64,000 nt of DNA, from the NCBI RefSeq assembly GCF_016907845.1, contig NZ_JAFBCS010000001.1:682001-746000 (forward strand), given 5' to 3'. Below the pieces are notes generated by a model. That model was given only the letters and a program-made list of their open reading frames with translations. It did no database searches and was not told the DNA's origin. The translations under genes and the position numbers were made by a program. This document shows positions 34,870-43,785 of the stretch, piece by piece. The DNA is from Arcanobacterium pluranimalium. Its GTDB lineage: Bacteria > Actinomycetota > Actinomycetes > Actinomycetales > Actinomycetaceae. The stretch's first letter is position 1; the number at the start of each line of letters is the position of its first letter.

Positions 34870-36480
34870 ATGACTGAAACTTTAAGTTCTAAAAAATCCT
34901 CCAAGGAATTTTCGAAGCTTGACGAGCGCGGTCGTCAAGCGTTGGAGAGTCTTGCCCCGCGTGTACAGGAGCTTTGCTCAACCGATCCGCAGTCCACGCC
35001 AGTTATGGAAGCGAAAACTTCCGCTTTGACTGATTCGGTGATCGCTGAATTGCCCGTCGTTAGAGCTGGCGATCTCGACGCCGTCTTTGCGCGCGCTCGC
35101 GAAGTGGCCAAAGTATGGGCCGCAACCGATGTGCGTGAACGCAAGCGTCTGGTGTTGGCCTTTGTGGACGCCGTCTTAGCCAATCGGGACGCAATCCTTG
35201 ACGTGATCCAATGGGAGAACGGGAAAAGCCGCGGTTCGGCATATGAAGAGGTGTACGACGTCGCGCTGAACTCTCGCTTCTACGCAAAGCACGCCGAAAA
35301 AATACTGCGCTCGAAACGAGTGCCGGGAGCGGTGCCGGGGTTGACGCACACGCAAATCAACTACATTCCTAAAGGTGTGGTCGGCATTATCTCGCCGTGG
35401 AATTATCCTTTTAACCTTGCCGCGTCTGATGCGATTGCAGCCATTATGGCTGGTAATTCGGTGGTGCTGAAGCCTGATTCGCAAACGCCTTTTTCAGCGC
35501 TCGTGGTGAAATCGCTGATGGAGCGGGCAGGTCTTCCTCGAGACCTGTTCCAGGTAGTCATCGGTTCGGGGCGCGAGCTTGGCACGCCCATGATTGAGCA
35601 GTCAAATTACATGATGTTCACCGGTTCAACGGCAACTGGACGTTCAATCGCGCAGCGTGCGGGCGAGAATCTCATAGGTTGCTCGGCGGAATTGGGCGGC
35701 AAGAATGCCATGATTATTCGCGCGGACGCTCCGGTGGATCGTGCGGCTGCTGCTGCGGTGAAAGCGTGTTTTTCGTCGTCGGGGCAGCTGTGCATTTCGA
35801 TAGAGCGACTCTATGTGCATCGTGATATTTGGGATGACTTCGTGCCTAAATTTGTGGCTCGGGTTAAGGCGATGAACCTCGAAGCCTCGATGGATTGGAA
35901 AGCTGACATTGGGCCTCTCATCAACGATTCGCAGGTGGAGAAAGTTACCGAGCACATTAACGACGCCGTTGCAAAAGGTGCGAAAGTGCTGGCGGGTGGG
36001 CATTTGGTACCGGAAGTTTCGAAGCGGGCATTCTTGCCAACAGTGCTGGAGGGTGTGACGCCGGATATGCACGTTTTTGGTGAGGAGACGTTCGGTCCTT
36101 TGGTGTCGCTATACCCGTTTGAGACTGACGAACAGGCCTTAAGTCTTGTAAATGCCACAAATTATGGGCTGAATTCTGCAATTTGGTCGGGAAATGTGAA
36201 GATTGCTCAGTCAATGGCATTACGTGTAGAAGCCGGTACCGTTAATATTAATGATGGGTACGCCGCAGCATGGGGATCGATCCATGCGCCAAGCGGTGGT
36301 TTCAAAGATTCCGGTCTGAGCCATCGCCACGGAGAAGAAGGCATAGTCAAGTACACGGATGTACAGACCGTTGCCACACAGCGCCTCATGCACATCGGGG
36401 CACCCAAGATACTTGGGGAAAAGGTGTGGGCGCGCATCCTTCACAGCTACCTCAAGGTGCAGCGAAGGTTTGATCTCTAA
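34870..36480 (+). CDS. Succinate-semialdehyde dehydrogenase
   Basis: Aldehyde dehydrogenase of 536 aa, closest in length and blocks to actinobacterial NADP-linked succinate-semialdehyde dehydrogenases (GabD2-like). Cofactor site FTGSTATGRSIAQ, catalytic Glu in SAELGGKNAMI and catalytic Cys in SSGQLCISIERLY are all present; FGEETFGPLVSL follows as usual. It oxidises succinate semialdehyde to succinate in the GABA route or a TCA bypass. The start is uncertain; I use the ATG at 34870 because the one at 34840 falls in the inverted repeat. The SDR gene follows after 10 bp. Confidence 0.9.
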   Translation: MTETLSSKKSSKEFSKLDERGRQALESLAPRVQELCSTDPQSTPVMEAKTSALTDSVIAELPVVRAGDLDAVFARAREVAKVWAATDVRERKRLVLAFVDAVLANRDAILDVIQWENGKSRGSAYEEVYDVALNSRFYAKHAEKILRSKRVPGAVPGLTHTQINYIPKGVVGIISPWNYPFNLAASDAIAAIMAGNSVVLKPDSQTPFSALVVKSLMERAGLPRDLFQVVIGSGRELGTPMIEQSNYMMFTGSTATGRSIAQRAGENLIGCSAELGGKNAMIIRADAPVDRAAAAAVKACFSSSGQLCISIERLYVHRDIWDDFVPKFVARVKAMNLEASMDWKADIGPLINDSQVEKVTEHINDAVAKGAKVLAGGHLVPEVSKRAFLPTVLEGVTPDMHVFGEETFGPLVSLYPFETDEQALSLVNATNYGLNSAIWSGNVKIAQSMALRVEAGTVNINDGYAAAWGSIHAPSGGFKDSGLSHRHGEEGIVKYTDVQTVATQRLMHIGAPKILGEKVWARILHSYLKVQRRFDL

Positions 36481-36490
36481 GGAGAATAAA

Positions 36491-37339
36491 ATGTTTAGCC
36501 GGCCAACTAAAGTACCGATCAAAGGTGCCGTGGTGCTCATTACTGGTGCAGGATCCGGAATTGGGCGTTTGATGGCACTTGGAGCTGCCGAACGAGGAGC
36601 TAAAGGCGTCGTGGTGTGGGCTCACAAAGAGCGCGACGCACAGTCGGTAGCTCAGGAGATAAGAACGTTGTATCCGTTGGTTGCGGTGAGCGCATTTGCG
36701 GTGGACGTGACCGATTCGCAGCGGGTGAAAGATGCTGCGGCGGCCACGCTCGCCGAGCAAGGGCGCGTAGATATCCTCGTCAACAATGCTGGTATCGTTA
36801 CAGGCAAGGAATTCCTCGACATCACCGACGACGAAGTGCAGCGTACTCTCGAAGTGAACACGATTTCGCACTTCAAGACAGTGCGGGAGTTCTTGCCAGG
36901 AATGCTTGAGCGCGATCGCGGTTCAATTGTGACTGTCGCATCGGCGGCAGGATTAGTTGGCGTGGCTAAACAGGCCGATTACAACGCATCGAAATTTGGT
37001 GCGGTGGGTTTTGCGCAGTCGCTACGTGCAGAGCTGCGCTATAAGGGTTCGCACGTGCATACGCTTCTGTACTGCCCATATTACATTTCTACCGGAATGT
37101 TTGATGGGGTAAAAACGAAGTTCCCACTGCTGCTGCCGATCCTTAAGCCGGAGAAAGTGGCAAAGCAAGTGCTTGATGCAATCGAAGCTGGAACGCAGAT
37201 GAAAGTTGCTCCACCTATCGTGCGCCTCGTACAGCTCATGCAGCCTTTCCCGGTTCCGTTTGTGGACGAAGTTCTCCAATTCTTCGGCATTAACTCCACG
37301 ATGGACGAGTTCAAAGGCAAGAAGCCGCGGCCAGCCTGA
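36491..37339 (+). CDS. SDR-family NAD(P)-dependent oxidoreductase
   Basis: Short-chain dehydrogenase/reductase of 282 aa. The cofactor motif is VLITGAGSGIGRLMA near residue 18, the structural motif is NNAG, and the active site has Ser in TVASAAGLVG and Tyr/Lys in ADYNASKFG. The C-terminal tail is long for a plain SDR and resembles retinol-dehydrogenase-like members. The ATG has an AAGGAG site. Co-transcribed with the semialdehyde dehydrogenase, so it may reduce or oxidise a related aldehyde or a lipid; substrate unknown. Confidence 0.9.
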   Translation: MFSRPTKVPIKGAVVLITGAGSGIGRLMALGAAERGAKGVVVWAHKERDAQSVAQEIRTLYPLVAVSAFAVDVTDSQRVKDAAAATLAEQGRVDILVNNAGIVTGKEFLDITDDEVQRTLEVNTISHFKTVREFLPGMLERDRGSIVTVASAAGLVGVAKQADYNASKFGAVGFAQSLRAELRYKGSHVHTLLYCPYYISTGMFDGVKTKFPLLLPILKPEKVAKQVLDAIEAGTQMKVAPPIVRLVQLMQPFPVPFVDEVLQFFGINSTMDEFKGKKPRPA

Positions 37340-37389
37340 CGAGCGTTTTTCGCTAGTTTTCCCGAGTTTATCGGGAGTGCTTTATTGGG

Positions 37390-37424
37390 GTGCTTGGATT
37401 TCGCGTATGCTGAAATCCAAGCAC
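37390..37424 (+). terminator. Hairpin terminator after the SDR gene
   Basis: 13-bp perfect arms (37390-37402 with 37412-37424), nine-base loop, followed by a T-rich tail. Separates the dehydrogenase operon from rsmI. Confidence 0.8.
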
Positions 37425-37458
37425 TTTCCTTTTGATTCAAGGTTCTAAGGCGGCATTG

Positions 37459-38289
37459 ATGATTATTTTGGCTGGTACTCCTCTTGGTAACGACGGCGAC
37501 GCTTCGCCGCGTTTGCGTGAGAGCCTCGAAAGCGCTGATCTTATTGCTGCTGAGGACACGCGGCGTCTGTTAAACCTAGTGGGGCGACTCGGTGTGGCGA
37601 TCCACGCGCCCGTTGTGCCTTATCACGACCATAATGAAGCGCAAAAAGCTCCTGATCTGATTGCGGCAGCTCAAGCTGGGAAAACTGTGGTGATGGTTTC
37701 GGATGCAGGTATGCCGTCTGTGTCCGATCCGGGTTATCGTCTCGTTTCGATGGCGGCCGACGCCGGTGTGCCGGTTACCGTGGTGCCAGGGCCTTCTGCC
37801 GTGCTCACCGCCTTGGCCGTATCTGGGCTTGCGTCGGATCGTTTTACTTTTGAGGGGTTTGTGCCGCGCAAGGACGGCGAGCGAAAGGCGTTTTTGCAAG
37901 ATTTAGCTCGTGAACAGCGCACGATGATCTTCTTTGAGTCGCCGCGGCGTTTGTATGACACTCTCAATGCGATGTGTGAGGTATTCGGTGCGGATCGAAA
38001 AGCTGCTGTTTGCCGAGAACTCACGAAGGTGTATGAAGAAGTGCGGCGCGGGACTTTGGGTGAGCTTGCGGAATGGGCGAAGGGTGAAGTACTCGGAGAG
38101 ATTTGCCTGGTGATTGAGGGTATCGCGAATGATGGCAGTGATGTGGCGGCGCAGCACGTCGATGAGGTGCTTGCCTTGGCTGAGCGTGGCTTGCGCTTGA
38201 AAGACGCAGCGGCTCATGTGGCAGAGCGTGAGAAATTGCGTAAGAATGAGCTCTACCGATTGGCAATTAGATTAGGGAAGCATGAGTAA
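37459..38289 (+). CDS. rsmI: 16S rRNA (cytidine1402-2'-O)-methyltransferase RsmI
   Basis: SAM-dependent tetrapyrrole-methylase-fold enzyme of 276 aa that 2'-O-methylates C1402 in the ribosomal P site, together with RsmH. Blocks: [15 protein letters not shown] at the start, [40 protein letters not shown] and [12 protein letters not shown]. The ATG at 37459 has AAGGCGG upstream and starts [10 protein letters not shown]; an earlier ATG at 37432 adds nine residues. Its last eight bases overlap the start of the MMPL gene, so the two are translated together. Confidence 0.95.
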   Translation: MIILAGTPLGNDGDASPRLRESLESADLIAAEDTRRLLNLVGRLGVAIHAPVVPYHDHNEAQKAPDLIAAAQAGKTVVMVSDAGMPSVSDPGYRLVSMAADAGVPVTVVPGPSAVLTALAVSGLASDRFTFEGFVPRKDGERKAFLQDLAREQRTMIFFESPRRLYDTLNAMCEVFGADRKAAVCRELTKVYEEVRRGTLGELAEWAKGEVLGEICLVIEGIANDGSDVAAQHVDEVLALAERGLRLKDAAAHVAEREKLRKNELYRLAIRLGKHE

Positions 38290-40513
38290 ATTAGATATTT
38301 TTGGATCGAAGAAAGCATGGCCATTAAGGGCCGCTTTCCTCGTATTTTGGCTGATGATTTTCGCATTTGGTGGCATGGCGCAGGGCAAGATTTCAACTGT
38401 AACCACCAACGATCAAGCTACGTTCCTTCCGCTCTCAGCAGAGTCCACATTGGCGGCGAAAGCGGCGAAAGATTTTCTTAAAGAGGAGTCGGTGCCGCTG
38501 CTCATTGTGGCTGTGAACAAGTCTGACGAGAAAATTTCACCCGAGAGCTTCGCGCAGGTGCGCACCGAAGCTCACAAATTGGGCGACTTGAAGGTTACTG
38601 GATCCCAGACTTTAGCGGACCTGAGCGAGGGCGCGATCGTAACGATCCCGAACCCAAAGCAGGACGCCGTGCTCCTGCCGGTTCTTTTGGATAAAACGAA
38701 GGTTAGCCAGCTCAACGATGCTGGAAAGATGAAGCTCGGCGAAGTGGTCAATAATCTGCGCAAGCATTTTGAGATCACTGGGAACGATCTCAGCCTTGAT
38801 TTCTATGTGACTGGTCCGGCGGGAATTGCTTCCGATATCGGTAGTGCATTCGCGGGAATCGATCTAACGTTGCTGCTGGTGGCGTTGATTTTGGTGTTCG
38901 TGATTCTGCTCGTGGTGTATCGTTCGGTTTTGTTGCCGCTGGCGGTGCTGCTTACGGCGATCACGGCCTTGTGTGGTGCTGTGCTGGTGGTTTACCAGTT
39001 GGCGAAGGCTGATGTGTTGACGCTCAATGGCCAGACTCAGGGGATTTTGGCGATCCTTGTGGTGGGTGCAACCACCGATTACTGTCTACTGCTGATTGCG
39101 CGTTACCGCGAAGAGCTGGGTGCACGTGAGTTGCCGCGGGAGGCGATTGGCGCGGCGATTCGAGGCACGTGGGAGCCGATCGTAGCTTCTGGCGGCACGG
39201 TGATCGCCGGTTTGCTCACGCTGCTACTTTCGGATTTGTCGTCTACGTCCTCGCTCGGGCCAATTGCCTCAATTGGGATCGTATTTGCCATGCTCGCTGC
39301 GCTTACTTTGCTGCCTGGCGTTTTGTTACTTCCCGGTAAGCGCGCGCGGATAATGTTCTGGCCGGCAAAAATCAAACATTCAGCCAGCTCAACGGTGATT
39401 GCCGAGCGAACAGTTGCGGATGCTGACAGTGTTGTGGCTGCGAATCATCCGTTCTGGCACAAGATCTCAGTGTTTGTGAGCCGACACGGTAGGGCTGTCT
39501 GGATTGGCTCTTTGGTATTCTTGCTGGTATTTGCGGCTTTTGCACCGTCGTTCAAAGCGAGCGGCGTATCGGCTTTTGACACGTTCATGCACAAAACTGA
39601 ATCGGCTGAGGGCTTTAAGCTGCTCGAAAAGAAGTTCGAATTGGGTTCGAGCCAGCCTACGACTGTGGTGGTTAAGGAAGACCAATACAAGGAAGCGATT
39701 GAGCGCATTTCGGCGATTGAGGGTGTGTCTGCCGTTGTTCCGCAGTCAGATACCCCAACACAACCGGGCAGACCAGCGCCGCCAAACTTGGTTCCGAAAG
39801 TGGTTGATGGGCGAGTATTGCTCAACGTCACTACGTTGATGCCTGCGGAAGACGCCGGTGCTTCCGTCGTCGTCGAAAAGATACGTACTGAGGTGCGCGG
39901 TATTGATGCGGGGGCGCTTGTGGGTGGACCTGCTGCTCAGACGCTCGATACGCAGACGACGGCGCGGGGTGATTTTGCGAAAATCGTGCCAGTGGTGCTC
40001 GTGGTTATTCTCATTATGTTGATTTTGCTCTTGCGGGCTGTGGTTGCGCCAGTGCTGATTTTGGTGGCGAATATTGTGTCGTTTGCAAGTGCGATGGGGC
40101 TGTGTGCGCTGCTGTTTAACCATGTGTTTGGATTCCCGGGCGCTGATGCTTCGGTGCCGATTTATGCGTTCGTATTCCTGGTGGCATTGGGGATCGACTA
40201 TACGATCTTTTTGATGTCGCGCGTGCGTGAAGAATCGCGGCGTTATGGCACTGAGGTGGGAGTACGTCATGGCGTGGCTGTGACGGGTGGCGTGATCACC
40301 TCGGCTGGTGTGGTGTTGGCTGCTACTTTTGCGGCGCTCGCGGTGGTGTCTTTGCTCTTTATGGTGCAGCTGGCTGTGATCGTGGCTTTGGGAATTGTGA
40401 TTGACACGTTTATTGTGCGATCGCTGCTTGTGCCTGGTGTGGTGTTGGAATTTGGCGATCGGGTGTGGTGGCCGTCGAAGCTCAACGAGCGGGCGAAAGG
40501 TAATATGCAGTAA
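38282..40513 (+). CDS. MMPL-family (RND-type) transporter
   Basis: A 743-aa membrane protein of two MMPL repeats. Each has one helix, a soluble outer domain and five helices. The conserved Asp-Tyr pairs in helices are visible: [15 protein letters not shown] in the first half and [14 protein letters not shown] in the second. It is a proton-driven exporter of lipids or amphipathic compounds; actinobacterial members move cell-envelope lipids. No signal for a particular substrate. It starts inside the end of rsmI and is followed by a strong terminator. Confidence 0.92.
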   Translation: MSKLDIFGSKKAWPLRAAFLVFWLMIFAFGGMAQGKISTVTTNDQATFLPLSAESTLAAKAAKDFLKEESVPLLIVAVNKSDEKISPESFAQVRTEAHKLGDLKVTGSQTLADLSEGAIVTIPNPKQDAVLLPVLLDKTKVSQLNDAGKMKLGEVVNNLRKHFEITGNDLSLDFYVTGPAGIASDIGSAFAGIDLTLLLVALILVFVILLVVYRSVLLPLAVLLTAITALCGAVLVVYQLAKADVLTLNGQTQGILAILVVGATTDYCLLLIARYREELGARELPREAIGAAIRGTWEPIVASGGTVIAGLLTLLLSDLSSTSSLGPIASIGIVFAMLAALTLLPGVLLLPGKRARIMFWPAKIKHSASSTVIAERTVADADSVVAANHPFWHKISVFVSRHGRAVWIGSLVFLLVFAAFAPSFKASGVSAFDTFMHKTESAEGFKLLEKKFELGSSQPTTVVVKEDQYKEAIERISAIEGVSAVVPQSDTPTQPGRPAPPNLVPKVVDGRVLLNVTTLMPAEDAGASVVVEKIRTEVRGIDAGALVGGPAAQTLDTQTTARGDFAKIVPVVLVVILIMLILLLRAVVAPVLILVANIVSFASAMGLCALLFNHVFGFPGADASVPIYAFVFLVALGIDYTIFLMSRVREESRRYGTEVGVRHGVAVTGGVITSAGVVLAATFAALAVVSLLFMVQLAVIVALGIVIDTFIVRSLLVPGVVLEFGDRVWWPSKLNERAKGNMQ

Positions 40514-40543
40514 ACGCTAGGCCACGCTGTGGCTGACTTGGAC

Positions 40544-40575
40544 GGGGGCGGCTCGAGGCGAGCCGCCCCCCCCGT
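40544..40575 (+). terminator. GC-rich rho-independent terminator
   Basis: 12-bp GC-rich stem (40544-40555 with 40559-40570), three-base loop, more C residues and a T-rich tail. Closes the rsmI-MMPL operon. Confidence 0.9.
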
Positions 40576-40778
40576 TTGTTGGTTGTTACGTTCGTTTTGT
40601 CTTTTTTGTATCCGTTTCGGCGTTTGAAGATGTTTGAATTTTTGCGCCCGTATGACCTTTTTACCCCGTATTTTCGGGCAATATTTGCTATTTTTCTCGA
40701 TTCTTCATTAGGATTCAAGAAGATTTTATTAGTTTAATAACGATAGCTACTGTTTTATTTTTAAGTGGGGTGCTGGTT

Positions 40779-43643
40779 ATGCGGAAAACGCGTGATGCTG
40801 GACTAGTAATGGCGGTAATCGTGTTGATTATGGCGGTTGTTGGTTTTCGTGGCGTATTGACTGCACCTCAGGCTTATGCTGCTGATCCGAATGTTGATAT
40901 AGCGGCGCAGTTGACTGGGCCATTGAGTGAGTATAAGGGTAAGCCTTTTACGTATGACCTTACGGTGTCTAATGTGGGTGCGACTGATGCTGGTGGCTCT
41001 ACGCTCACGTTTACTGCTGGTAGCGGTTCGACTGGGTTAAAGATCGTCTGTGCCAGTGCCACTGGTGGAGCTGTGTGCCCCACAAATCTTGCGGTTTCTG
41101 GTTTAAATGCCACCGGTACGATTGCTACTTTTCCTGCAGGCGGGGTAGTTCATCTGACCGTGACGGGCTATTTTGGCTATGATTCGAGTGCTACTGCTAC
41201 GTTGAGCGTTAATCCTTCGGCTGGTTCAACGGATATTAATCCTGTATCGAATACTGTTTCGCAGCAGACGTCACTTTCTGGTGATGCGGTTGTGTCTGTG
41301 ACTAAGACTCAGGATAAGGCGAGTGTTGTTTCTGGTGAGGCGCGTACGTATACGGTGACGTATCGCAATGACGGGCCAGCAGATCTATTGGGATTTCATA
41401 TCTACGATAGGTATGCACATTACTCAGCGCGTTCGTCCTCAATATCTTTGGATTCGACGTCTTGCGTTGCGTCTGGCGGTGCCGTGTGCCCGGCGGCGAC
41501 TAAAACACTTCCTTACGTGGTGACCAACTATAGCGAAATGACTCCTTTCAATGCGTATGGGAATGCGTATCTAACTGTGAGTTTGCCGGCGGGTTCGTCG
41601 TTAACTTTCACATTTACGATTACTGACGTCATACCCTGTAATACGCAGTCGAGCTTACCGGTAGACAGTCCGACTGACATGGATGCATTCCTGCCTGGTG
41701 CAGTAGTAAAAGATGTTTCGGGGACTGTGGTTACGTCAATCAGCACCACGGTTAAGGGAAATATTAGTAGTATTCCTGCGTGTCCGACGGCGGTATTGTC
41801 TGTTTCTAAAGTCCAGGATAAAGCTACTGTCTCTTCTGGACAGGCAAGAACTTATACTCTCACTTACCGTAATGATGGCCCTGCTGATTTAGTAGGTGTG
41901 CATATTTATGATTACTACGATCATACGAATAGATCCCAGTCAATTACGATCACTTCTATTTCGTGTGCGGTGACTGGTGGGACGGTTTGTCCGACGCAAA
42001 CTCGGGCTGTTCCGTACACGGTAACGAATACTACTAATATTGAGCCTTTTGTGATCTATGGAAAAAATTTTCTCACGGTAGACATGCCTGCCGGATCTAC
42101 CATGGAATTTACGATGGTTGTAGTGGATACGTTCCAGTGTTCGGCGCAATCGAGTACAACTGTAAACAATATGGGCAGAATTGACACCATTCCAGTGGGA
42201 GTGACCGCTACCGATACGAAAGGTACGGTGGTCGATGAAGTTGTAGCTAACGTGAATGGCACGATTGACAGTATTCCTGCTTGTCCTGAGGCGGTATTGT
42301 CGGTAACCAAGACGCAGGACAAAGTCGGCGTAATTTCAGGAGAGCCAAGGACTTACACGTTGACCTATCGCAATGATGGCCCGGCGGATCTAGTGGGAAT
42401 TCATATTTTTGATCTATATTCGCATGCGGTAAGGTCGTCGTCTATATCGCTTATTTCGGCATCGTGTGCTGCTACGGGTGGTGCTGTGTGTCCGGCTATT
42501 ACACGATCTTTTCCTTATGTGGTTATGAATTCAACCCAATTAGAACCATTCAGCATTTATGGTAATAACTGGCTTTCAGTGAATATGCCCGCTGGGTCAA
42601 CGCTTGAGTTCAAATCAACTATCACTGATATTTTGAATTGCAACGATTCGATAGTGGCTTCAGTCAGCAATATGGGGCGTTTCGACACTGTGCCAGTTGG
42701 TATTGTTGCCAAGGATACCTCAGGTAAAATCGTTAATGAAGTTGCCGCATCGGTCGATGGTACTCTCGATGGGACTTCCAGTGTCGATGTGTCGACGACG
42801 ACGTCGCTCTCCACCTCAACGCCGCAGCCTTTGGGGTCTTTGACGGCTACGTCTACTATTTCCAATTCGTGCCATACAGCTATAAATGTACCGGTGATGG
42901 TTAAGCTTCCTCGCGATGGATTTTTGATAGATGCGTCTACTCTTCCTGCGTGTACGGCCACCGGTGGGGCGGCGTGTCCGGCTGATCTTCACTATGATTC
43001 TGCAAGTAATGCGGTAGTAGGAACTGCATCATCTATTCCTGCTAATGGGAAAATTACTCTTAATCTGATTGGTACTGCGGGTGTTATTCCGCCAACTACT
43101 GCTTCGTATAAGGTCACTACTTCAGCTCCGGTGCAAGGGGATAATTTTCCAACTTTTCAGACTTTGAATGAGTCGAATGCTACTTTTGCTTATTCGAATG
43201 TGCAGTCTCCGGTGACGGCGAAGGTGACTGTGTCTGGTGGTCCTGCTGGTGGTTGGTCTGGTTCGATGGATGGTACCTTGGTGTGTCAGAATCAGGGGTC
43301 TTTTCCGTTTACGTTGAGTGTGGTTAATGGTGTGTCTGCTGTGACGTCGGTAGTTGCGGCCTTGTGGGAACACGACACCTGCACTGCTACGTTAGATTCT
43401 CCAGCTCCGCCACAAGGCTATAAATGGGATAAGTGGTCAAGTGGGCCAAGCGTTACCAAAACGGACATGGTAGGTATTCAGCAGTTTGATTTTTCTGCCA
43501 ATCTGATTCCTGATATTACGCCGATGGTTCCTTTATTGCCTGACACTGGCGGTCGATCGGCAGTGTCTTTCACAGTCGTCGGTATATCCTTTCTGGGTAT
43601 TAGCCTCCTGTTTGTAGCGTGGAAACGTCGGCGTTCTGCATAG
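40779..43643 (+). CDS. Large LPXTG surface protein with DUF11-like repeats
   Basis: A secreted, wall-anchored protein of 954 aa. A signal peptide ends at about AYAADP. The extracellular part has a CARDB/DUF11-like first domain, then three related units of about 170 residues, each starting near QDKA.V.SGEARTYTVTYRNDGPADL and each with paired cysteines (as in SCxATGGAVCP), and a C-terminal domain with VTAKVTVSGGPAGGWSGSMDGT. The sorting signal is LPDTGG, a hydrophobic helix and KRRRSA. Codons end mostly in T or G in contrast with the pilin gene. The ATG at 40779 follows GGGGTG; a GTG at 40770 is less likely. Probable adhesin. Confidence 0.9.
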   Translation: MRKTRDAGLVMAVIVLIMAVVGFRGVLTAPQAYAADPNVDIAAQLTGPLSEYKGKPFTYDLTVSNVGATDAGGSTLTFTAGSGSTGLKIVCASATGGAVCPTNLAVSGLNATGTIATFPAGGVVHLTVTGYFGYDSSATATLSVNPSAGSTDINPVSNTVSQQTSLSGDAVVSVTKTQDKASVVSGEARTYTVTYRNDGPADLLGFHIYDRYAHYSARSSSISLDSTSCVASGGAVCPAATKTLPYVVTNYSEMTPFNAYGNAYLTVSLPAGSSLTFTFTITDVIPCNTQSSLPVDSPTDMDAFLPGAVVKDVSGTVVTSISTTVKGNISSIPACPTAVLSVSKVQDKATVSSGQARTYTLTYRNDGPADLVGVHIYDYYDHTNRSQSITITSISCAVTGGTVCPTQTRAVPYTVTNTTNIEPFVIYGKNFLTVDMPAGSTMEFTMVVVDTFQCSAQSSTTVNNMGRIDTIPVGVTATDTKGTVVDEVVANVNGTIDSIPACPEAVLSVTKTQDKVGVISGEPRTYTLTYRNDGPADLVGIHIFDLYSHAVRSSSISLISASCAATGGAVCPAITRSFPYVVMNSTQLEPFSIYGNNWLSVNMPAGSTLEFKSTITDILNCNDSIVASVSNMGRFDTVPVGIVAKDTSGKIVNEVAASVDGTLDGTSSVDVSTTTSLSTSTPQPLGSLTATSTISNSCHTAINVPVMVKLPRDGFLIDASTLPACTATGGAACPADLHYDSASNAVVGTASSIPANGKITLNLIGTAGVIPPTTASYKVTTSAPVQGDNFPTFQTLNESNATFAYSNVQSPVTAKVTVSGGPAGGWSGSMDGTLVCQNQGSFPFTLSVVNGVSAVTSVVAALWEHDTCTATLDSPAPPQGYKWDKWSSGPSVTKTDMVGIQQFDFSANLIPDITPMVPLLPDTGGRSAVSFTVVGISFLGISLLFVAWKRRRSA

Positions 43644-43646
43644 GAA

Positions 43647-43686
43647 GTATTTTGGAAACGCCTAAAATACCGTATGTTAATACGGT
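43647..43686. terminator. Two adjoining small hairpins
   Basis: GTATTTT/AAAATAC (43647-43653 with 4364-43670 offset to 43664-43670) and ACCGTAT/ATACGGT (43669-43675 with 43680-43686), sharing two bases, then an A/T-rich tail. They lie 4 bp after the first surface gene and may end it or tune the second. Confidence 0.45.
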
Positions 43687-43785
43687 GGAAAATATTTTTA
43701 CAATTACCCCAAGTTTCGCTATTATTGAATAATAGATTATTTATATCTGCTTATTGCCCCTTCCTAGCGTTACGGTTGCTTTTAT